Positions 5,976 to 10,114 of a stretch of DNA of 10,114 nucleotides are shown here, piece by piece. Location of the stretch: NCBI GenBank assembly GCA_018896355.1, contig JAHIMW010000080.1:1-10114 (forward strand). Direction: 5' to 3'. The DNA is from Pseudomonadota bacterium (GTDB lineage Bacteria > Desulfobacterota > Syntrophia > Syntrophales > UBA5619). How positions within the stretch are numbered: the first letter of the stretch is position 1; each line of letters starts with the position of its first letter. The position numbers were made by a program, and so were the translations under genes. The notes beneath the pieces were generated by a model. That model made no database searches, was not told the origin of the DNA, and saw only the letters and a list, made by a program, of their open reading frames with translations.

Positions 5976-6000
5976 GGGGACAGATTTGAAATCTGTCCCC
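5976..6000. repeat. 25-bp perfect palindrome, dispersed repeat type
   Basis: GGGGACAGATTT (5976-5987) is the exact inverted copy of AAATCTGTCCCC (5989-6000) around one G. This 'GGGGACAGATTT' palindrome is a very common dispersed repeat; read in one frame on the minus strand it yields the familiar GTDFKSVP peptide. It lies about 60 bp before the ferredoxin start. No T-run follows, so a terminator role is unlikely. Confidence 0.65.
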
Positions 6001-6058
6001 AGGCGGAAATTTCCCAATCGGAGACATCGGCCGCAGCTTTTTTTAGGAGACAGGAGCG

Positions 6059-6271
6059 TTGAAAGGACATATCACCATCGACAGGGAGCTCTGCAAGGAG
6101 TGCCACCTCTGCATTCAGGCATGTAAAAAGGGGCTGATCACCCCCTCAAACGAATACAATTCCCGGGGCTACCGCCCGGTCTGTTTCAAGGATGAGGGGG
6201 GCGAATGCACGGGCTGCACCCTGTGCGCGATCACCTGTCCGGATATCGCTATCGAGGTTTACCGTGAATAA
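6059..6271 (+). CDS. 2x[4Fe-4S] ferredoxin subunit (delta) of 2-oxoacid:ferredoxin oxidoreductase
   Basis: A 70-residue iron-sulfur protein that would pass electrons from the catalytic subunits to free ferredoxin. Two clusters are shown by CxxCxxCxxxC at Cys12, 15, 18, 22 and at Cys50, 53, 56, 60; the second is followed by Pro, as usual for bacterial-type ferredoxin domains. An extra Cys42 is not part of either motif. The start is TTG at 6059: AGGAG at 6045-6049 is 9 nt upstream, and the frame has no ATG or GTG that keeps the first cluster. The stop overlaps the next gene by 8 nt, suggesting translational coupling. It is the first gene of the four-subunit KorDABC/Vor-type cluster. The subunit role comes from gene order; the cluster-binding motifs are seen directly. 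Confidence 0.92.
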   Translation: MKGHITIDRELCKECHLCIQACKKGLITPSNEYNSRGYRPVCFKDEGGECTGCTLCAITCPDIAIEVYRE

Positions 6272-7340
6272 AGTGCTGATGCAGGGAAACAAGATCATCG
6301 GAGAGGCCGCCATCCGGGCGGGGTGCCGCTTTTACGCGGGCTATCCCATCACCCCGCAGAACGAAATTCCGGAGTATATGTCGGAGCGTTTGCGGCAGGA
6401 GGAAGGCGGCGTTTTCATCCAGTCGGAAAGCGAGGTTGCGGCCATCCACATGGTGATCGGGGCCAGCGCCGCCGGCGCCCGCGCGATGACTTCCTCGTCA
6501 AGCCCGGGAATCTCGCTCAAGCAGGAGGGGATCTCCTCGATGGCGGCCTGCGAACTTCCCGCCGTAATCATCAACATGATGCGGGGCGGTCCGGGGCTGG
6601 GCAACATCAGCGCGGCCCAGGGGGACTACTTCCAGGCCACCAAGGGCGGCGGTCACGGGGATTATCGCATCATCGTTCTCGGCCCCGATTCGGCTCAGGA
6701 ACTGGCCGACCTGACGATGGAGGCGTTCGACCTTGCAGACCGGTACCGGACGCCGGTGATGATCCTGGCCGACGGCATGATGGGGCAGATGATGGAGCCG
6801 GTGATCTTCAAGACGCCGAAACCGCGGGACTATCCGGAAAGTTTCATCATGAAGGGCGCGGGCGCCGGCAAGAGCAAGATCATCCGGGGGTTGATTCTCG
6901 ACCCGCTGGACATGGAAGAGCACAACTGGACGCTCGACCGGAAGTACCAGGTGATCGCCCAGAATGAAACCCGCCATGAGCTCTACAAAGCGGATGATGC
7001 GGAATTGATCCTCGTTGCCTACGGGACGGGCGCACGGATCGCCAAAGGCGCCATCAAACGCCTGCGAGACTTGGGGCTGCGGGCCGGGCTTTTCCGCCCC
7101 ATCACACTCTGGCCCTTCCCGACGAATGAGCTTCGGGATCTCGCGAAAAAGATTGAAAACTTTCTCGTTTTTGAGATGAGCACCGGTAAGATGGTGGAGG
7201 ATGTCCGTCTCGCCATTCAGGGGCGCGCCCGGATCGGCTTCCACGGCCGTCCCGGCGGCGTGGTGCCGACCCCCGTTGAACTGGCCAACGTCGTCATGCG
7301 CAAGTATGACCGTAAGGAAGGGATCATCGACCACTATTAG
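6264..7340 (+). CDS. vorB: 2-oxoacid:ferredoxin oxidoreductase alpha subunit (VorB/KorA type)
   Basis: Catalytic alpha subunit (358 residues) of a CoA-dependent 2-oxoacid:ferredoxin oxidoreductase, converting a 2-oxoacid (branched-chain 2-oxoacid or 2-oxoglutarate are the usual candidates) to acyl-CoA, CO2 and reduced ferredoxin. It combines the pyrimidine-binding domain, with GYPITPQNEIPEYM (26-39) and ESEVAA (55-60), with TSSSSPGISLKQEGI (76-90), RGGPGLGN (107-114) and ADGMMGQMMEPV, followed by the domain II segment ELILVAYGTGARIAKGA. These match proteins commonly annotated as VorB. The start is GTG at 6264, 6 nt after GAGG and overlapping the ferredoxin stop; the frame extends further upstream, but that stretch is ferredoxin code. 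Length and motifs are complete. Substrate preference cannot be read from sequence, so the symbol reflects the closest family name. Confidence 0.93.
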   Translation: MNKVLMQGNKIIGEAAIRAGCRFYAGYPITPQNEIPEYMSERLRQEEGGVFIQSESEVAAIHMVIGASAAGARAMTSSSSPGISLKQEGISSMAACELPAVIINMMRGGPGLGNISAAQGDYFQATKGGGHGDYRIIVLGPDSAQELADLTMEAFDLADRYRTPVMILADGMMGQMMEPVIFKTPKPRDYPESFIMKGAGAGKSKIIRGLILDPLDMEEHNWTLDRKYQVIAQNETRHELYKADDAELILVAYGTGARIAKGAIKRLRDLGLRAGLFRPITLWPFPTNELRDLAKKIENFLVFEMSTGKMVEDVRLAIQGRARIGFHGRPGGVVPTPVELANVVMRKYDRKEGIIDHY

Positions 7341-7392
7341 TCACCCGCCGTTCCCATGATGGCGATAACGACCTGAAACAACCAGGGATTTT

Positions 7393-8172
7393 ATGATGAA
7401 AAAAGTTTTCGGCAGACCCCGAAGCATGAAGAAAAACATCTTTCACTATTGTGCGGGATGCGGTCACAGCATCGCCCACCGGCTGATCGCCGAAGTGATC
7501 GATGAACTGGACATCCGCGGCATCACGATCGGCATCCCGCCGGCGGGATGCGCCGTTCTCGCCTACAACTATTTTGATGTCGACATGATCGAAGCGCAGC
7601 ACGGACGGGGACCGGCCACCGCGACCGGGATCAAGCGGGTTCTGCCGGACCGCATCGTCTTTTCCTACCAGGGGGACGGCGATCTGGCCGCCATCGGCAT
7701 CGCGGAGAGCTTCCACGCGGCCAACCGCGGGGAGAACATCACCGTCGTCTTCATCAACAACGCCGTGTACGGCATGACCGGCGGCCAGATGGCCCCGACC
7801 TCCATGCTGGGCCAGAAGACGACGACCTCGCCGGTGGGAAGAGACATTGTTCTGGACGGCTATCCGATCCAGGTCTCCGAGATCTTTTCGCTGCTTCCCG
7901 GAACGGCCTACATCGAACGATGTACGGTCAACTCGCCGGCCAGCATCCTCAAGACCCGGAAGGCGATCCGCAAGGCCTTCCAGTATCAGATCGACGGCCT
8001 CGGCTTTTCCCTCGTCGAGATCCTCTCCCCCTGTCCGACGAACTGGAAGATGACGCCGATCGAATCCTGCCGCTGGATCGATGAGGTAATGAGCAAATCG
8101 TTCCCCCTGGGCGTGCTGAAGGACCTTCCGGCCGCGGAACAGAAGCAGAAGAGGGGGGAACAAACGCCATGA
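7393..8172 (+). CDS. 2-oxoacid:ferredoxin oxidoreductase beta subunit (TPP-binding)
   Basis: The 259-residue beta subunit that binds thiamine pyrophosphate. HYCAGCGH (18-25) is the family's CxGCGH signature near the N terminus. GIPPAGCAV (47-55) follows, and the TPP motif is GDGDLAAIG (94-102) to VFINNAVYGMTGGQMAPT (119-136), giving the GDG-x(25)-NN spacing. It pairs with the alpha subunit upstream across a 52-bp gap and with the gamma subunit downstream by an ATGA overlap. The ATG at 7393 has AGGGA 4-5 nt upstream; a second ATG follows at once. The C-terminal tail (PAAEQKQKRGEQTP) is polar and probably disordered. Equivalent to KorB, or to the TPP subunit of Vor enzymes. No defects seen. Confidence 0.94.
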   Translation: MMKKVFGRPRSMKKNIFHYCAGCGHSIAHRLIAEVIDELDIRGITIGIPPAGCAVLAYNYFDVDMIEAQHGRGPATATGIKRVLPDRIVFSYQGDGDLAAIGIAESFHAANRGENITVVFINNAVYGMTGGQMAPTSMLGQKTTTSPVGRDIVLDGYPIQVSEIFSLLPGTAYIERCTVNSPASILKTRKAIRKAFQYQIDGLGFSLVEILSPCPTNWKMTPIESCRWIDEVMSKSFPLGVLKDLPAAEQKQKRGEQTP

Positions 8173-8714
8173 TGGTCAAGACCATATTCTCCGGTTTCGG
8201 CGGTCAGGGGGTGCTGATGATGGGCTATGCGCTCGCCCACGGCGCAATGAGTGCTGGTTATCACGTGACCTTTCTGCCGGCTTACGGCGCGGAGGTTCGG
8301 GGCGGAACGGCCAACTGCACGGTCGCCGTGTCGGACGACGAGATCGCCTCGCCGATCGCATCGAAACCGGACAACATTGTCGTTCTGAACGCCCCTTCCC
8401 TTTTAACCTTTCAGAACCGTTTGGCGCCCGGCGGCGCCCTTTTCCTGAACTCCTCGATCATCGCCGTCGAACCGTCGCGGCACGACGTCCGGATCTTCAA
8501 GATCCCCTCATCGGAATTGGCCGAAAAGTTGGGGAACCCGCGAACGGCCAACACGGTGATGATGGGCGCTTTCCTGAAAATCACCGGCCTCGTGCCGCCC
8601 GACATTTTTCTAAGCAGCATGGAGACGGTGATGGGAAGCAAGAAGAAATCGGTCATCGAGATCAACCACAAGGCCTTTGCGGCCGGATATGAATTTTTGA
8701 AGATAGCGGAATAA
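8169..8714 (+). CDS. 2-oxoacid:ferredoxin oxidoreductase gamma subunit
   Basis: The 181-residue gamma subunit (KorC/PorC-like domain), thought to take part in CoA binding. It begins MMVKTIFSGFGGQGVLMMG; GFGGQGV (9-15) is the conserved loop. It continues with LPAYGAEVRGGTANCTVAVS and NTVMMGAFLKITG, family hallmarks, with AYGAE.RGG as the most diagnostic. ATG overlaps the beta-subunit stop (ATGA), and a purine-rich GGGGGGAA lies about 9 nt upstream. It completes the delta-alpha-beta-gamma set, so the enzyme should be assembled from separate chains rather than a fused pyruvate:ferredoxin oxidoreductase. Substrate is not determined by this subunit. Confidence 0.94.
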   Translation: MMVKTIFSGFGGQGVLMMGYALAHGAMSAGYHVTFLPAYGAEVRGGTANCTVAVSDDEIASPIASKPDNIVVLNAPSLLTFQNRLAPGGALFLNSSIIAVEPSRHDVRIFKIPSSELAEKLGNPRTANTVMMGAFLKITGLVPPDIFLSSMETVMGSKKKSVIEINHKAFAAGYEFLKIAE

Positions 8715-8743
8715 AAGCGATCCTATTGGAGGAGTCGATCGAA

Positions 8744-9172
8744 ATGGCAGTCAAGCAAATCTCCGTCCTGCTGGGCAACATCCCGGGAACCCTTTCCCGG
8801 CTGACGACCATCCTCGACAAGGAAGACATCACGGCGAAAGCCCTGCTCGCCGCCAGCGCCGCGGAAAGCAGCACGGTCCGGATGGTCGTCAACGACCCGG
8901 AGCGGGCGGCGGCGATCCTGGAGAGCTTCGGTTTCAATTACGAGGTCACCCCGGTTCTCGCCGCTGAGGTGCCGCTCCATCCCGGCGGAATGAACGCAAT
9001 CCTGAAACCCCTCACCAATGCGGAGATCAACATCCTCTACCTCTATACCACGATCAACCGGATCGGCGAGGAGACGATCGTCATCCTCGGTGTGGACAAG
9101 CTCGACGAGGCGCGGGAGGTACTCCGCCGGAACTGGATCCATCTGATCGAGGATGAGATCTATTCCCTCTGA
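8744..9172 (+). CDS. Tandem ACT-domain protein, probable amino-acid sensor
   Basis: A 142-residue protein with two ACT-like domains (about 4-70 and 74-140) and no catalytic domain. The first has KQISVLLGNIPGTLSRLTTIL (4-24, NxPGxL ligand-loop pattern), then DITAKALLAASAAESSTVRMVV. The second begins VPLHPGGMNAILKPLTNAEINI (76-97) and continues with YLYTT and ETIVILGV. ACT domains bind amino acids to control enzymes; stand-alone tandem ACT proteins like this often neighbour 2-oxoacid:ferredoxin oxidoreductase or arylacetate-CoA ligase genes. It lies 29 bp after the gamma subunit, in the same direction. ATG at 8744 is preferred to an in-frame TTG at 8726, because GGAGGAG (8728-8734) sits 9 nt before the ATG and overlaps the TTG. 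Which amino acid it binds is unknown; branched-chain or aromatic ones are natural guesses. Confidence 0.9.
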   Translation: MAVKQISVLLGNIPGTLSRLTTILDKEDITAKALLAASAAESSTVRMVVNDPERAAAILESFGFNYEVTPVLAAEVPLHPGGMNAILKPLTNAEINILYLYTTINRIGEETIVILGVDKLDEAREVLRRNWIHLIEDEIYSL

Positions 9173-9187
9173 GTCGTATAGCCCTCC

Positions 9188-9622
9188 GTGACGCCCTTTA
9201 CCCTTGAAACAATGACCATCTCTCAGGAAAAAGATACGGCGCTCCGGGAACGGATGGAGCGCCTCGGCGTGCGGGAGGAGGAGTTACGCGAAACCTTCAT
9301 CCGTTCCTCCGGTCCCGGGGGGCAGAAGGTCAACAAGACCTCCTCGTGTGTTTTTCTCGTCCATCTGCCGACGGGCCTCTCCGTAAAATGCCAGCAGGAA
9401 CGTTCCCAAGCGCTGAACCGCTTTCTCGCCCGCCGCCTTCTCCTCGACCGGATCGAGAGGCTCCGGACGGGGCTCGTCAGCGCCGAGCGGATGCGGACCG
9501 AAAAGATCCGACGCCAGAAGCGCCGGCGTTCCCGACGGGCGCAGGAGAAGACCCTGGAGGCAAAGCATCTCCAGGCGGAAAAGAAGGCCCTCCGGACAAA
9601 GATCGACCCGGAAAACGGATAA
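9188..9622 (+). CDS. Release-factor-like GGQ protein (RF-1 domain, ArfB-like)
   Basis: A 144-residue protein with the peptidyl-tRNA hydrolysis domain of class I release factors but no stop-codon-recognition domain. RSSGPGGQKVNKTSSCV (39-55) carries the catalytic GGQ (44-46), and VKCQQERSQALNRFLARRLLLD (66-87) is also typical. The C-terminal third is strongly basic (KIRRQKRRRSRRAQEK) and helical in character, recalling the ArfB/YaeJ tail that enters the mRNA channel of stalled ribosomes. A ribosome-rescue role is inferred. The start is uncertain: GTG at 9188 has no clear Shine-Dalgarno, and ATG at 9212 would give 136 residues with the domain intact. It follows the ACT gene by 15 bp and is probably cotranscribed, although no functional link to the oxidoreductase is obvious. 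Confidence 0.88.
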   Translation: MTPFTLETMTISQEKDTALRERMERLGVREEELRETFIRSSGPGGQKVNKTSSCVFLVHLPTGLSVKCQQERSQALNRFLARRLLLDRIERLRTGLVSAERMRTEKIRRQKRRRSRRAQEKTLEAKHLQAEKKALRTKIDPENG

Positions 9623-9712
9623 AGAAAGGTTCATCTGGGTGATGCGTATAACTTCCTGTAATCCGCAATTCGGCAGAATCAGAAAAGTTGATGATATCAA
9701 ATGGCAAACAGC

Positions 9713-9744
9713 ATTTGCTGAACCTAATTTGCTGAACCTAATTT
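9713..9744. repeat. 14-bp tandem repeat (2.3 copies) abutting a promoter
   Basis: ATTTGCTGAACCTA occurs at 9713-9726 and exactly again at 9727-9740, followed by a partial ATTT. It ends 2 bp before the -35 box of the symporter promoter. Two helically offset identical sites (14 bp apart) next to a -35 suggest an activator or repressor operator, though slippage duplication would also produce it. An inverted pair CAAATG/CATTTG (9698-9703/9712-9717) overlaps its left edge. Confidence 0.6.
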
Positions 9745-9746
9745 CC

Positions 9747-9775
9747 TTGACATCCAAGTATATTCTTCCTATACT
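9747..9775 (+). promoter_or_regulatory. Strong sigma70-type promoter for the symporter leader
   Basis: TTGACA (9747-9752, perfect consensus) and TATACT (9770-9775, five of six) are separated by exactly 17 bp. Transcription should start near 9782, giving a leader of about 135 nt before the symporter GTG. It is the best promoter match in the window. Confidence 0.8.
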
Positions 9776-9781
9776 CGGCGC

Positions 9782-9895
9782 GCTAAAAGTAGGTGTTTGT
9801 CAATTCAGGGGATGATCGTTCTCTTGGACGATATCCTGTCTGGAGCAGGTTATGCCAGGCGCAAGCCATCCCGACCTTTCGGGGTGGTTTTTTTA
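9782..9895 (+). ncRNA. Structured leader RNA or small RNA, unassigned family
   Basis: Between promoter and terminator lie three possible helices: a long arm CAGG..AT-ATCGT (9806-9819) with ACGAT-ATCCTG (9828-9838) with bulges; CTGG/CCAG (9840-9843/9855-9858); and GGC-GCAA-GCC (9858-9867), a GNRA-type loop that shares bases with the terminator stem, so the two could be mutually exclusive. I cannot match it to a known riboswitch consensus. It could be an attenuator controlling the sodium symporter, or a free small RNA of roughly 110 nt. Boundaries are predicted from the promoter and terminator. Confidence 0.45.
9866..9894 (+). terminator. Intrinsic terminator upstream of the symporter gene
   Basis: CCATCCCGA (9866-9874) pairs with TCGGGGTGG (9879-9887; one G-U pair) around CCTT and is followed directly by seven T (9888-9894), a textbook rho-independent terminator. 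It ends 22 bp before the symporter start and 90 bp after the predicted transcription start, so it lies inside the leader rather than after a gene. Confidence 0.82.
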
Positions 9896-9916
9896 CATGT
9901 TTAAAGAGAACTCTCT

Positions 9917-10114
9917 GTGATTACAAAAATTTCCGTATTGACAGCGTATTTCTTGATTGTCCTGATGATCGGATATTTAACGCGCACCCACTGGAAGTCG
10001 TCCCCCTCCAGTTACTTTTTGGCTGACCGCAAGCTGGGCACCGTGATCCTGTTGGCCACCATGACCGCCACCAATTTTTCCGCCTTTACGGTGTTCGGGA
10101 CCTCGGGGGCCGGC
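9917..10114 (+). CDS. Sodium:solute symporter (SSS family), N-terminal fragment
   Basis: The first 66 codons of a membrane transporter that couples solute uptake to sodium; the gene continues past the window. The segment MITKISVLTAYFLIVLMIGY is the first transmembrane helix. SSYFLADRKLG (31-41) is the family's hydrophilic loop (usual form DYFLAGRxLG), and ATMTATNFSAFTVFGTSGAG (47-66) is the second helix with the conserved small-residue region near the sodium and substrate sites. The start is GTG at 9917, with AAGAGA about 7 nt upstream. The substrate cannot be told from this part. Expression likely depends on readthrough of the terminator in the leader. A seven-codon frame (9897-9920) ends in TGA overlapping this GTG. 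Confidence 0.88.
   Translation, partial: MITKISVLTAYFLIVLMIGYLTRTHWKSSPSSYFLADRKLGTVILLATMTATNFSAFTVFGTSGAG

Noticed and set aside
5829..6017. 62-codon minus-strand frame containing GTDFKSVP
   Set aside because: It is a translation of dispersed palindromic repeats in the spacer; such peptides recur wherever the repeat is found and do not indicate a gene.
6498..7334. 278-codon open frame on the minus strand opposite the alpha subunit
   Set aside because: Shadow of a strongly conserved oxidoreductase gene; no motif and no suitable ribosome-binding site.
7324..8163. 279-codon open frame on the minus strand opposite the beta subunit
   Set aside because: Exact antisense shadow of the TPP-binding subunit; low-complexity Arg/Gly/Asp-rich translation.
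9782..9895. Known riboswitch classes (c-di-GMP, fluoride, glycine, guanidine, preQ1, TPP) for the symporter leader
   Set aside because: I could not find the conserved core sequences of these classes by eye; the GGCGCAAGCC segment only loosely recalls the GEMM motif. A covariance search is needed to exclude them firmly.
9793..10026. 77-codon plus-strand frame across the leader and symporter start
   Set aside because: It crosses the intrinsic terminator and overlaps the symporter frame, which has clear transporter features; no ribosome-binding site.

Overview
The window is high-GC bacterial DNA with compact operons, Shine-Dalgarno-led starts and an anaerobic-type ferredoxin-dependent 2-oxoacid oxidoreductase. 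The gene set (UpxY-type antiterminator, COG2509-type flavoprotein, four-subunit VorB-type oxidoreductase with an ACT protein) and the many short GC-rich palindromic repeats suggest an anaerobic Desulfobacterota ('deltaproteobacterial', perhaps Syntrophales-like) genome. That placement is inferred from family resemblance, not from a search.

Left part (1-2013, minus strand): a likely transcription unit reads an RmlA-like sugar-1-phosphate nucleotidylyltransferase, then an RmlC-like cupin epimerase, then a prepilin peptidase whose 3' end leaves the window. A heptad-built hairpin with a T-run on the minus strand separates the last two genes.

Middle (2014-5768): ribD (riboflavin synthesis) runs on the plus strand from a divergent promoter region. 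It converges, across two C-rich palindromes and a probable terminator, on a large minus-strand FAD-dependent dehydrogenase. That dehydrogenase carries two dispersed palindromic repeats inside its reading frame, placed between its N-terminal domain and its FAD-binding domain. Divergent to it is a NusG/RfaH-type specialised antiterminator with a strong hairpin in its leader and no polysaccharide operon directly downstream.

Right part (5769-9622, plus strand): after a 290-bp spacer filled with palindromic repeats comes a tight cluster: a 2x[4Fe-4S] ferredoxin subunit, the VorB/KorA-type alpha subunit, the TPP-binding beta subunit and the gamma subunit of a 2-oxoacid:ferredoxin oxidoreductase, then a tandem ACT-domain protein and a small GGQ-containing release-factor-like protein. 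The enzyme would oxidise a 2-oxoacid to an acyl-CoA and reduce ferredoxin. The ACT protein is a plausible amino-acid sensor for this unit.

Right edge (9623-10114): a 294-bp spacer holds a two-copy 14-bp tandem repeat abutting an excellent sigma70-type promoter, followed by a structured leader ending in an intrinsic terminator about 22 bp before a sodium:solute symporter gene that runs off the window. This leader is the best candidate here for an undescribed regulatory RNA. No CRISPR array, tRNA, rRNA, transposase or phage gene was seen.
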